Assembly: GCA_002284615.2 (NCBI GenBank)
Contig: MU069458.1
Span: 415,799 to 432,730, forward strand
Direction of reading: 5' to 3'
DNA length: 16,932 nucleotides
DNA from: Dunaliella salina
Taxonomy: Eukaryota; Chlorophyta; Chlorophyceae; Chlamydomonadales; Dunaliellaceae
Numbering within the stretch: position 1 is the stretch's first letter; each line of letters starts with the position of its first letter. This document shows, in pieces, positions 1-9,470 of this stretch. Below the pieces are notes generated by a model. It ran no database searches, was not told the origin of the DNA, and saw only the letters and a program-made list of their open reading frames with translations. The position numbers were made by a program, and so were the translations under genes.

Positions 1-48
<48 letters not shown>
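1..48. repeat. (CA)n microsatellite
   Basis: Uninterrupted CA dinucleotides from the first base to position 48. It lies inside the first intron of the leftward TRM8-like gene. The window opens in the middle of the run, so the true length is unknown. Confidence 0.98.
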
Positions 49-50
<2 letters not shown>

Positions 51-159
51 GATGCTCGCGTGCCCGCGCACGAGGACGTATGCATGCTTGCATGAGTGCA
101 TCTGCAGGGAAAATGCATGTGCATGCATGCATATGCTGCATGGATACAAGGTCACGCAC

Positions 160-386
160 CAGTCCACATGGGCGGGGGCCTTGGGCACATCCAACAATTG
201 GTCACTGAGGGGGTTGCTGTGGGCCCGGGCACGGTACATCTTCTTGCGCGGGAGCGTTGCCAGCTCATGAGCTTTGTTTTTGTCCACTTGGTGCTGCTGC
301 TGAGACTGCTGTTGCTGAGACTCTTTCTGCACGCCCCCTTGAGCAGGTGCAACTCGGCCTTTGCCTCCTTTCTTGTTTCTCCCCAT
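160..386 (-). CDS. TRM8: tRNA (guanine-N7)-methyltransferase, first coding exon (partial gene)
   Basis: Reading leftwards from the ATG at 386-384, the exon encodes 75 residues plus two bases of codon 76. The N-terminus is basic and low-complexity (MGRNKKGGKGR, then a Gln-rich stretch at residues 20-33). It is followed by the block LPRKKMYRARAHSNP (residues 45-59) and a DW pair at 75-76. That block is the signature preceding the Rossmann methyltransferase domain in TRM8/METTL1/TrmB enzymes, which make 7-methylguanosine at tRNA position 46. The catalytic domain is not in the window. The exon ends at a good donor (GTGCGT, 159-154 on the minus strand) in phase 2, so the split codon TG|G restores the conserved Trp. 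The remaining exons must lie left of base 1, beyond the CA repeat. The gene is divergent from the RPI4-like gene at 606. Family assignment rests on the RAHSNP block recognised by eye. Confidence 0.85.
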
Positions 387-605
387 GATTTGGAAAGGAT
401 TAGGACAGATTGAAGAACTTCTTTTCTAAACGATGATTGTGGGAGTCAATTGACTCATGACACGGTCAAAACAAGCAAGCTTGCTCCGCCGCCCACTTGC
501 CAACAGCCAACAGGTTGCCTGTTCAATCTAATATTTAGTAATAATAAAGAAGATAAACACGAATGCTGCGCTGAGGGTGACACACCAACGCATTTTAAAA
601 GAAAT
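387..605. promoter_or_regulatory. Bidirectional intergenic region between TRM8-like and RPI4-like genes
   Basis: Only 219 bp separate the two start codons, so both promoters and 5' leaders must be packed here unless leaders contain introns. An AT-rich patch at about 529-556 (taatatttagtaataataaa) is the only TATA-like sequence. On the plus strand there are three short upstream reading frames before the RPI4-like start: 433-453 (6 codons), 457-531 (24 codons) and 563-574 (3 codons). Whether they are transcribed depends on an unknown start site. Confidence 0.6.
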
Positions 606-789
606 ATGCTTGCATCCCGCCATCAAGTTGGCAGTAGGGCTCTGAGTAGGAAGACTTCACCAGCAGTGTACAGGGCTACAATGCATAACAAGCCATCAGT
701 GGCATGCCAGGCTTTAGAGGATCCCAAGAAATCAGCAGCCAAGCTGTTTTGCGATACATATGTAAAGGACAACACTGTGATTGGAGCAG
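606..789 (+). CDS. RPI4: RPI4-like exon 1
   Basis: Encodes residues 1-61 plus the first base of codon 62: the putative transit peptide, helix AAKLFCDTYVKDN and the start of the phosphate loop (VIGAG). The donor is gagcag|gtgggg, phase 1. Joining to exon 2 makes codon GGG and completes GAGSGE, the expected loop. Intron 1 is 141 bp. Confidence 0.85.
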
Positions 790-3700
790 GTGGGGGGCAA
801 AATCCCTTGGAAATGAACGCTCTTTGATCCTCTCACTTGCATACCACACTCTTGGGACGTCATACTGCATTGATCATGTCTTGACGTGTATGCCTTCCCG
901 TGTCCACTCTATGGTACGCCGCATACACAGGGAGTGGTGAGCTGAGTTCATTGGTCATAGAGTCTATAGGCGCCCGGCTGGCATCTGGGCAGCTGAAAGG
1001 CGTGCAGGTGGTGCCATGCAGCACAGGGTGAGAAGTGGACGGAGCTGCACACTTGAATTTCTGTCCCAGTGGCTTGCATGATAGCACATCTGATGGCATG
1101 TATCAAGATATCACACTGACATGGTACATGATGGGATGCTGCACTGAGCGACAGTGCTTGTGCAATTGAAAAATCAGCAAATGTGCTGCTGGGACACCCA
1201 CTGGCTTCTGCAGCCTCTTCTCAATTGTCCTGTCTTCAGTGGACAAATGTCAAAGATGTGGCGCTTACCAGCTCCATCCCTGGGGATTGCACAAAAAAAG
1301 AACACCCTCCAGCCCATCTTGTGCACAACTAGCACCTCTTCAAGTTGAATTTGATGAGCATCACCAATTGCTGGGGGGCCAAGACAGGCTGTGAGCACTC
1401 ATTGTCCGAAACCCTTGGGCCCTTTAAATTGCTTGCTGTGCGTGTCCCTTGTTCTGCCTTCCTACATGCACTCCATAGTCATTTGAGCCTCCAAAAGCAC
1501 CCTCAGGTAGCACCTCAGTGTGGTCAACAGTGTGTGCTGTGCAGGTCGGCAGCCGAAGCAGCCTTTTGTGGTGTGCCCACCCATCCAAATAGCGAACAAG
1601 CCCTGCAGGCAGGGCTTGACTTGGCATTTGAGGAGGCGGACCAGCTCGATGTTGGCAACAATGCATGCATCTTAGGGAGTGAGTGCGCGCATTCAATGCA
1701 TTGAAGGAAACAAGTCGATCAGAATGGGTTTACTCCTGGATCCAGACTTGCTCCAGCTTTCATTCCTTGCTTTGCTTTGATGCATCTTTTCGTTTCCTGA
1801 AAGAGAAAAAAATGATAGACATGCCATATATGTAAAACTTATCATTTCAGACCCTCATCAATTACATGAAATTTTCCTGTGGCTCCCCCCTGAATCCTGT
1901 ATCCACCTCAATATTTTTTTTGGTTACCAGCATGTTCCCACATGGGCAATCATCCTGTATTTGTTAAGGGACTTGTGAAGTGTCGAGTATGACTGCAAGT
2001 ACAAGTTGCCTGCGGCAGAGCAGCTTTGTAGCAGCTGTTTAACAGCAGAGTTGCAGCATTGCTCCTTGGGGTGGATATGTGCAAGGCACCCAATTTCCCA
2101 ACTCTTCGTAAGCGACAATTGAAGAGTGCATGGCCAGCAGCCTGAGATGACCGGCTCTACTTCTTGCTGCTGCTGCTGCTGCTGCTGCCACCCCTTCCCA
2201 CTAAAAGGCGGATTCAGTAAGCCTCCCATTCCCAAATATGGATGCCCCCTTGGCGTTTTGGAGCCTTCCCTTTTCTCATTTCCCCAGGAGATCCTTAAAA
2301 TCGTTGTCTCACTTTCATGCACTCCTTATAAGGATCATTTTTGTGGATAATATGCTTTCCGTTTGCTTGGCAGAGAAAGCTATGTTGCTGTATAACCAGC
2401 AATGATATTTGCTGTACATTTTTGTACATACCATGCATTGGCTGGCACTTTTGGGCGGCATGCTGCCGCTAGGGGATCCTTACTTAGCCATTTTGGGGAC
2501 TTCCATCACAGAAAACTTTTTTGAGCCTCCCCAGGCTTGCCCTTCCGAATCTTCTTGTACAGTTATGTACATTTGTGAAGACACAACTCCGCAAAAAAGA
2601 TGGAGATTGCAGGGGCAACTGAGGCCTAAAATTGCCTGTTTATTGCTTTCTCCCTGCATTGGCCTCCCTCAACTGGCACCTTTTAAATTACAGCTTCTTC
2701 CTCTCTTCTGAGTTCATGAGGTGCCAGTTGGGGGACAAGGCCTAACCAGCCGCAGCGTGAACCCTACTTCTTACAGCCAGATCCTTATTCTAGGCCATCA
2801 ACTGCGCCAAATTGGCTAACCTTAATGTTTTGGGGTCTTTTTGACGCAGAAACATATTTGCAAAGGGTTGGAGTAAAGGACCCCGTTGGTTGGTTGATGA
2901 GGCACAGAATTTTGGGTATTTCCCTTAGGGGAAATCCAGCACAGGGTGGCCAAGAAGGACAAATTTTAACTTTTTCCTCTTCTGAGTAAAGAAAATGTTA
3001 GCAGTGCATGTGAAGGTTAGTTACAGAAATTTTGGGAATGAAAAAATAGGTCAAGGGTGGAATTGTAGGCCATTCCGTGGTGATCTGAGGCCAGGAGAGT
3101 GATCTGGGGCCCTATAATTGTATTTCTGTTTACGCAAAAATATGGTGGAAATCTAGATGGCGAGGTCAATTTTCAGAAAGAAAATGAGAAAGAGCATGTC
3201 TGGAGAGTAGGCCAACGTCCTCTGGGAAAATCGGCTCAGTGTGTGCAAGGGTGCTCAAAAAGAGGGTAATGGGCCGATGTGCTGAAAATCAAAAATTTCA
3301 ACCTGCCCCATTTCGCCATGGTTATCCTTCAGGTATGTTGCAGTGATACAGTACACCATTGTAAAAGAAATTCGGTCAATTGGTGGTCTGTAAGAATTCA
3401 AGAGTAAATTTGGATTATTACTCAATCTGGGTCACACATTCACCAACCGACTAATCGGAAGGGATTCATCCCCAGACAGGTTGCAGGGCATTACATCTCT
3501 GAAAAATTGCAGACACCATCTGCCAGCGAGTATGACGTTAGAACGCAAGTGTAGGGTCTACTAGTTGCTATCCAATGCACACGTACCTTGGAGATAAGAG
3601 GAAAGACGTCTTTCCTTTTAATTAGTTGGTCTGAGGTGTAACCCAGATTGAGTGACAATCCAGAACTACTCTTGAATAATACAGTCTAGCTGGGTCAGGG

Positions 3701-5976
3701 TGAGCAGGAATTTTTGGGGACCTTCAGGTCGAATTCTGAGCTCCCATCTCTTTTTCACTCTGGGAGAACTCCCCCGGAGCTTCTTTCCATTTATTTGTAG
3801 AAGCACATTTTTGATCACAATCAGGCCAACACTCAAATTTTGGGGTCTGGGTTCACCCAAACTTTCGTCCAAACTTTGACCAGGCCTAGATTGAGCCCCG
3901 ACTCTGGTCCCAAAATAATAGTTTGTGCTAACATATGCGCCAATACACTTTCCAATGCACTATTTTTTTCCTTTGACCCAGATGAGGCACGCGGGATGAT
4001 TTGGCTGTTCAAATTTGCACACACAAGTTTGGACCCTGTGATGCTGCTGCCCCTTCAATCTACTTGGATATTTTAGAGAACTTGCGAATAGTACCCTTTC
4101 CAGAAGCAAATACCAGAGGCAATGCTATGGTGCGAAACTTGCCCATTTGCACAAATGCTTTTATTGTATTTGACCTTGTCGACCTGCTTGCCGAGCACTT
4201 TTTTTAAGAGCCATGGCAGGAGGAGGAAAAAAATTTTTCGTGGAAGGCACGTGTAAATTTTGGGCTGGACCCCCCTGACCCACCCACCCACCCCAAAACC
4301 CCCCTTCCAGTGCCCCAATCCAGACAAAAAGGGTACCAATCTGCTCCTCTTTAAATTCTCTATCCATCTGCATATTCACCACACTGAAAAGTTGTGTCGC
4401 ATCAAAGTTATGGGGCAAAAACTAAGCGGCAGACGCTCATGCACACCCGCCCTTACAGGCACCCACAACTGGCTTGCAAGTCAACAATTGCCCTCCAAAC
4501 TTCACCATGCAAGAATACATCATGCAATGTCGACATCCTGGAAGTTTGGATTGATTTGCTGCATGTTTGCCTCCACACCCCCTGCTGCCCACACCCTTGC
4601 GCGCATGGCACTGACTCCCAGCCATGCATACAGAACCCCCCTTAACCCAATTTCACAAAAAGGATGCCAATAGATAGTTCTTGAGCTCAGGAATCCGATG
4701 ATATGCTTTAAATCCTGCAGAGGTGGCCCCAAAAAATTCTGGAGGGGGGGTCCCAAGAAGTCCAGACCCCCCTCGACCACCCACTCCCACCTTCTCCGAC
4801 CTTCTCCGATTCGACTCGTATATATATACCAATCGATAGCTCTCAATCTGAGGATTCCAAATACATAGTTTTTGAATGGATTGACACGTGCCGTCCAAAA
4901 GTTACACGAACTCTTCCCTCCTGGCCATGGTTTGAAGATTTGAGAGAGTGAAGAGTCAGAGTAACCCACTAGCCTAACACCACCAAGGAAAAGGACAACA
5001 TCTCCAATACTCCAATAGCAACTCGAAAAATGAGAGGGTTTGAAAGTGACAATTTCGCTCAGCTTTGCATGATTTTTCTCCCGAGTGAGTGGCTGAAATC
5101 CAAGATGTGGCCTATGGGGACTTTCATCTGACTTTCTGGGGGGAAAAACGTTTATGATGTACAGAATCAGATGCACTGCATCCCCTTGCAGTGCGAGCTC
5201 GTAAGATGCGTCCCTGATTTTTGACTCAATCTTCTCAGCGTGACGAGTGTTCCAGGGGATATTATCCGAGGGCCAAAAATAGCCTGAATGTGAGCTCCTT
5301 GCAAAGACGCCCCCTGGCTAGCACCTTTCGAGCTTAGGTTCCTCTGAGTGCCAAGTGATTTCAAATGTCAGCTTTTGACCAACCTCTTCAATGTGCAGGT
5401 TACTAGCATCACATGTAGTGGGGAGGAAACTTGCTTGGGGATGGAAAACGTCCACAGGGTGAAGCTGTGAGTCCTCAAGGATTTGAAACCAGAAATGATC
5501 AAATGTCATCTAAATTTTTCACAATTTTCCGGTGGTTGGCTTTCTGAGTCAAGGCATAAACAATTGGCATGTTAGGGTATGGGAAGAGAATGCATGGAAG
5601 AGAACGTCCAACAAGGCTGGCCACTTCTTCCCACTGAAATCGCTTCAGAGTTGGACCTAATCAGGCTGCTACTTATTCGTCCTCAAATGCCTCCTCACAT
5701 GCACTTGCTCTTTGGCAGACCCCGGGTCATAGGGTGTGAGCCCCCAGCGTTGATAGCTTCAAGTGAAGCTCACGCCTGGCTGCCATGGCCCGCCCAGCGC
5801 AACTTGGGCCTGGAATTTCTGGCTACCCTCCCAAACAAAAGTGCTGGGCAGCCCTCCAGTGCCAGGGGGGTGAGAGGCAGGGGCTGATGCTACACGAACA
5901 TATGCCACAAGCTTTGCAAGCAGGTTATGGCCTGAGCCATCCAGCCTGCCACCCGCCCTGAAATTTGCATGCTTGC

Positions 5977-6024
<48 letters not shown>

Positions 6025-8146
6025 AACAATGACAACAACAGCAATATGCTGGCAACAGCAACTCCTTTTATGGGAGCAGCCACGTTTTGATGGCTCTCTC
6101 TGTTGGGCAAACCTGCTGGACGCATTATTTTATTGGGTAGCTGAGAGACGCTGGCAAGCTTGCTTCCAGCCAGGACCCTGGAACAGCCCTAGTCAACATG
6201 AAGTTCATCAGCATACTTTTGCGAATGTCCTCGCTGGGTGCGGGGCCTGAGGGGTGCCTGCCCTTTTTAGAAATTCCGTTGTCAATCTGTGGCTCATCCA
6301 GCCTGCTGCTGAGCCAGTGGATAACCTAATTCTTATTATTCTTTCCAGGATTGCTTTGGGGTACTTAATTGGATTTCTAATAGTGCTGTGCTGTGCATGG
6401 CAAGGTAAGAAGTGAGAGCATTGAAGTTTGCTGATGCATGTGGAGCAGCACATGCATTCCTACTCTGGTTTGAGGGATGGAGCCTCTGGATACATGACCT
6501 GCAGCTTATTGCCCAAGGGGCAAGTAAGCGATGAATGGCAGATGAGGGAGCTTGCATGCCACCCAATCCATGCATGCAGACAGGGACTACACAGACATGA
6601 ACCAGGCATGTTCTACTGCAGAGATGTCCTGTTGTTACCCATGACAATGCGTATCCATCGTTACTAAAACCAACTCTGCGTGAGCCTCGAGGATTGGTTT
6701 CACCAATTTTATAGTGTTGCAGGCGACAGTTCCCTCACCTGTCTCTACTCATGTGCCTTTTCTCTTTCCCTGCTCCAGTTCGATCTGAGCCCCAGCAGCC
6801 AGCCCTGCTCTCCACCTTCACTGTGGCAAAGAGGGCAAGACAATTCATACTGCTAGTCAACAAAGATAATGTGAGTGACACACGCATGTTTTTTCCATTT
6901 TAACAATGCACCTTCCTGTCGTTTTCTCTCTTGCCTCATTGGTATTTATACTCAGTGGATGATTCAGGGATCCATGGCGTCATGTTCCTTTTGCAATCAT
7001 TAGCCCTGTAGGCATTCTTGTGCCATGAATGTAAATTGTCTCCTCTTGCAGATGGCCTGCATCTGCCAGATTTCCTTCTCTACCTGTGTCGCTCAATTGC
7101 ACGCACTTTTCTGTTCAGGTCACCTGGAGAAAAAGCATGCCATTTCCTTTGCTGACCTGCAGTTGGTTCAACGTTTGAGAGGGCCACTGCCTGTTTTGAT
7201 TGAAGACCAAACATGGGAGGTAAGGTTTGGCATGTCTCCGGAATTCTTGTGTGAGTTACCAGAAGAACAGACCCATGATAGTTGCACACAGCATCTCAGT
7301 CTTCACTGACTCTGGCTCTATTACTGGATCTGGTGTATTGTCATGTAGATGGTATACCAGATTCAGTAGTAGAACCAAAGTGGAGACTACCCCGTATCAT
7401 GACGATGTCTTTGATTGTCATGATACAGGAAAGGAAGTAGATTTGAATGCTTGCAGAGCCTTTTAATTGTTGGAGGAGTGAGACGAATCATAGAGCCATT
7501 GTGGTTTCAAGGCTGTCGCTTTGCAGCATGTCAAGTACTTTAGGCCTACACAGTCAGGTACTGCTTGCAAGACTTCAATGCTCATTCTGAGTACACCCTT
7601 TTAGGGCTGCTTTTAAATAACGCTCCAACGCCTGTGATGCACCTGATTTACTCAGGAGACTGCAGAGGAGGTAGACGATTTAGTTGTGGGAGATGCAGAA
7701 GTTTCACGCCGCCCTGTATCTGGGATGATGAATCCCGATTTTAAAGGAGGAAGCCACCCGTACATTTCGGATGAGGGGGTGAGTTCATTTGAGGTGGTTG
7801 TTCTCCAGAGGTTCTTATGCTTTGCTTACAAGAAGGACAGAGCAAAGAAATTTTATAAGATAGCGCTTGTGAGATAAATTTCAGGACGCAAGGTTCTGTC
7901 GTGCTGTAACTTTCTCAACCTTTATATTTCCACTCTTCATTCTTGCAGCACAACATTATCGACATTGCCTACGATCCGGACATTAGACTCTTTGGAGAGG
8001 CTGTTCCTTACGGCCAAGTTCTAGAGAACATAAGCAGTATACCTGGCGTGGTTCTGACGGGCTTGCTCCAAGGATTGGCACAAGCAGCATTGGTAGTCAA
8101 GCCTGAGGGGCCAAAGGTGATTTCGTTGGAACAGAAGAAAGCCTAG
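606..8146 (+). CDS. RPI4: RPI4-like ribose-5-phosphate isomerase family protein (7 exons, complete)
   Basis: Joining 606-789, 931-1027, 1545-1678, 6779-6870, 7163-7219, 7656-7778 and 7949-8146 gives an 885-nt CDS, 294 residues. Every intron is GT-AG and junction phases (1, 2, 1, 0, 0, 0) match. RpiA enzymes interconvert ribose-5-phosphate and ribulose-5-phosphate in the pentose phosphate and Calvin cycles. Residues 1-45 are Arg/Ser/Ala-rich and lack acidic residues until about 39, like an organelle transit peptide. Then come the phosphate loop VIGAGSGE (58-65), VVPCSTGSAAEAAFCGVP (88-105), AFEEAD (121-126, where RpiA has DGADE), FILLV (161-165), GPLPVLI (176-182), GDAEVSRRP (200-208) and EGHNIID..IPGVV near the C-terminus. 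The last two blocks point to the plant/algal RPI4 branch rather than bacterial RpiA. The RpiA KGGG lysine and REK glutamate are not evident, so activity is uncertain. The start at 606 is the first in-frame ATG after position 450. Comparison is from memory of the family; no alignment was run. Confidence 0.87.
931..1027 (+). CDS. RPI4: RPI4-like exon 2
   Basis: Encodes residues 62-94 (split codons at both ends), including SGELSSLVIESIGARLASGQ and LKGVQVVPCST. The acceptor is gcatacacag| and the donor is |gtgaga, phase 2. The exon has no start codon of its own and is found only by splicing. Joining to exon 3 gives PCSTGSAAEAA with the same spacing as the corresponding RPI4 segment. Intron 2 is 517 bp. 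Confidence 0.85.
1545..1678 (+). CDS. RPI4: RPI4-like exon 3
   Basis: Encodes residues 94-139: SAAEAAFCGVP, then AFEEADQLDVGNNACILG, which corresponds to the substrate-binding DGADE strand of RpiA. The acceptor is gtgctgtgcag| and the donor is a strong ggga|gtgagt, phase 1. The next intron is the 5.1-kb one. The split codon A|TT becomes Ile139. Confidence 0.85.
2165..2188. repeat. (TGC)8 triplet repeat
   Basis: Eight perfect TGC units inside intron 3 of the RPI4-like gene. No coding role is apparent. Confidence 0.95.
3386..3686. mobile_element. Foldback (MITE-like) element in intron 3
   Basis: The left arm (about 3386-3462) and the reverse complement of the right arm (about 3611-3686) match over roughly 75 bases at an estimated 70-75%. 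Shared blocks are ttcaagagta, ctcaatctggg and cacac. About 145 bp of unrelated sequence forms the loop. No coding sequence is present and no clear target-site duplication was seen. A decayed non-autonomous DNA transposon is the likeliest reading. Edges are approximate. Confidence 0.55.
4270..4304 (-). other. G-quadruplex-forming tract (G-rich on minus strand)
   Basis: Six C runs of three to six bases lie within 35 bp, three of them separated by single bases. On the minus strand this reads as G runs of 6, 4, 3, 3, 3 and 6, a canonical G4 pattern with very short loops. It is on the template strand of intron 3, so the transcript carries the C-rich version. Confidence 0.75.
5976..6023. repeat. 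(CAA)n triplet repeat
   Basis: About sixteen perfect CAA units, with interrupted units continuing to about 6043. It lies within intron 3. The poly-Thr and poly-Leu readings it gives in the frames are repeat artefacts. Confidence 0.95.
6779..6870 (+). CDS. RPI4: RPI4-like exon 4
   Basis: Encodes residues 139-169: RSEPQQPALLS, then KRARQFILLVNKDN, the strand corresponding to the EKFICIAD segment of bacterial RpiA. The acceptor has a long pyrimidine tract (ctctttccctgctccag) and the donor is aat|gtgagt, phase 0. In RpiA this region carries the catalytic REK glutamate; here the matching stretch reads LLSTFTVAK. Confidence 0.87.
7163..7219 (+). CDS. RPI4: RPI4-like exon 5
   Basis: A 19-codon exon, residues 170-188, containing RGPLPVLIEDQTW, which fits the family's PVxV strand. 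The acceptor is ttgctgacctgcag| and the donor is gag|gtaagg. This acceptor preserves the family spacing. A second, equally good acceptor at 7051 would extend the exon in frame by 37 codons without a stop. Confidence 0.8.
7656..7778 (+). CDS. RPI4: RPI4-like exon 6
   Basis: Encodes residues 189-229: ETAEEVDDLVVGDAEVSRRP, then GGSHPYISDEG. GDAEV.RRP followed by P.(I/V)(S/T)..GHN is the block I associate with RPI4-type proteins. The acceptor is gatttactcag| and the donor is ggg|gtgagt, both phase 0. Confidence 0.9.
7949..8146 (+). CDS. RPI4: RPI4-like exon 7 (C-terminus and stop)
   Basis: Encodes residues 230-294 and a TAG stop. HNIIDIAYDPDI, then SSIPGVVLTGLLQG and AALVV match the RpiA C-terminal pattern N.I.D, then IPGVV..GLF, then a hydrophobic strand. 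The acceptor cttcattcttgcag| is strong. The C-terminal tail EQKKA is lysine-rich and probably family-variable. Confidence 0.9.
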   Translation, partial: HNIIDIAYDPDIRLFGEAVPYGQVLENISSIPGVVLTGLLQGLAQAALVVKPEGPKVISLEQKKA

Positions 8147-9200
8147 GTCTTGTGTGAATAGCATCCTTTAATAGACAAACCAACAGTCTGAGCTTACAGG
8201 TTCTAATGCTGATCATCCTGTTGGATGACTCGTAAATTTATGGCCCACAACCTTTGTGCAATTGCATGCAAACTGAACCAGATGTGACATTGAAAACAGG
8301 GGAGTTATCATGACCCTACCCTGGAGCCGCATGCTGTCAGAAAGCCCCCAAGCAAGAAGTTTGTGCAGTCCAGAAACCGAGTGCATTCAAGAAAGATTCT
8401 CTACCTAGCAAGCTAGCAGGGGCCACAGAGCCAATGGGGATATGGAGGGTTTTCATCCAAGCTCCTGAATGCCCCGACTCTCCTCCTTCCATTCACCACC
8501 AATAGACTTCCAGCCATCCCCTCCCCCTGAGAATAAACAACCCCAAGCCCCTGGAAAACGAAGAGCATGCCTGGCACTTTTTTTAGATACGTTAGACAAG
8601 GTGGTTTTGGCCTTCAGCCAGGTAGTTAGTTTGATTGCTCAGTTTCACGTCAAGAGAAATTTCACAGGATTTCAGAAAGAAAAACCCAATTTCATACCAC
8701 TGCGCATAAAAATGTTATTTGCCTTGTGGTGACTGCATGCACCTGGTAAGTAATCGTTTTGAGGATGCGTGGTTTTTCTATTACCATCTTGGACGGTGGT
8801 ACTTTATAAATGGTCAAGATTGACCTTGCATTATTTGTTAAATGATTTTTTCGAGCTGCGCTGTTGATGCGTGGTTCCATAACAAAGTATGCTGGGGTGG
8901 TTGCAATGAGTCTATTGGGTACGGTAATAAAGAATTTTATTATCATGGTTTTGGAGGGAATGTAGAAAATGACTTCGGAACTAACTCGAGACTAGTAGAA
9001 AACGCCTATATCCTGTAATATTTTGTGTGCAGGGAAGCCAGAAAAACGATATGTAAGGGTTTGCAATGATTAACTTACAGGCCAAACCACTGGTGAAACA
9101 TTCACGATCTGATATCAGGTTCACAATAATTAACTACTTTCTACAAACTTTAAGCCTAGCATCCCCTAACTCGCACATCAGAGACATGAGCAAGAAAAAG
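8147..9200. other. 3' flank of RPI4-like gene, no gene recognised
   Basis: This holds the 3' UTR of the RPI4-like gene, whose end I cannot place. There is no AATAAA close to the stop (gaataaac at 8530 is the nearest). The first TGTAA, the usual green-algal polyadenylation signal, is far away at about 9016. Short open frames at 8469-8732 (plus) and 8692-8946 (minus) show no recognisable motif. Confidence 0.5.
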
Positions 9201-9217
9201 TCCAAACATTAATTTTG

Positions 9218-9470
9218 ATGCAGAAGGTTTGTCAAGGACCTGGTAAAGCACGTGCAGCTATCCTTGAACTGCTCAGCACAGCAAACCAGCAAGGCAATAA
9301 TAGTCTCAAAAACCACCTTGACCTTCCAAGAAGAGGCCTGACAAAATATGTTAGTAAAGGTGCATGAAACTTCTCCGGAGCACATGAAAATCCATGAACA
9401 AGGGAAATGGCACGTTTTCCACCGTGCTTGCTCCCTGCATGACACAAATGCTGTCCTTGCCAGGTGAGGT
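9218..9470 (+). mobile_element. Short LINE-like fragment
   Basis: 9402-9466 is similar (by eye about 75%) to 11083-11146. In translation it reads KWHVFHRACSLHDTNAVLAR against EEWHAFHHARLLHHTDAVLAR, so protein-level similarity is preserved. Just upstream, an ATG at 9218 opens a 49-codon frame with ordinary amino-acid composition (RAAILELLSTANQQG). I take the whole as a decayed fragment of the LINE family found at 10740-11200. Confidence 0.5.

Larger units (their letters stand above)
1679..6778 (+). other. RPI4-like intron 3 (5,100 bp) with repeat content
   Basis: Runs from the donor gtgagt at 1679 to the acceptor tttccctgctccag at 6778, between exons whose proteins abut exactly in the family. 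The other introns are 141-517 bp, so this one is at least ten times larger. It contains a (TGC)8 tract, a foldback element (3386-3686), a C-rich tract (4270-4304) and a (CAA)n tract (5976-6023). Its open frames, including a 218-codon antisense one at 4520-5176, resemble no protein I know. I see no exon in it that keeps the reading frame. Confidence 0.75.

Noticed and set aside
1..48. Telomere
   Set aside because: CA/GT dinucleotides are not a known telomere repeat, and the TRM8-like gene must continue beyond the edge.
1225..1320. Candidate exon starting after ctgtcttcag with NVKDVALTSS, resembling the RpiA beta strand
   Set aside because: It lacks a GT donor in the needed phase, and exon 2 already supplies that strand (LKGVQVVPCST) with correct phase and length.
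1420..1470. In-frame GPFKLLAVRVPCS upstream of exon 3
   Set aside because: Looks like the same strand by chance. The intervening sequence has no family match, and splicing 1027 to 1545 gives exact spacing.
4520..5176. 218-codon antisense open frame in intron 3
   Set aside because: No motif and an odd composition. It spans C-rich and AT-rich repeats, and upstream support for a gene is lacking.
5759..6250. Open frames with poly-Cys, poly-Leu or poly-Thr
   Set aside because: Produced entirely by the (CAA)n repeat read in different frames.
6350..6405. Candidate extra exon (acceptor attctttccag, donor aag|gtaagaag) in intron 3
   Set aside because: Splicing it after exon 3 gives a TAA within seven codons, and its length is not a multiple of three. 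The exon 3 to exon 4 junction without it matches the family exactly. At most a cryptic or poison exon.
8469..8732. 87-codon frame downstream of the RPI4-like gene
   Set aside because: No motif, and likely within the 3' flank. Not supported as a gene.
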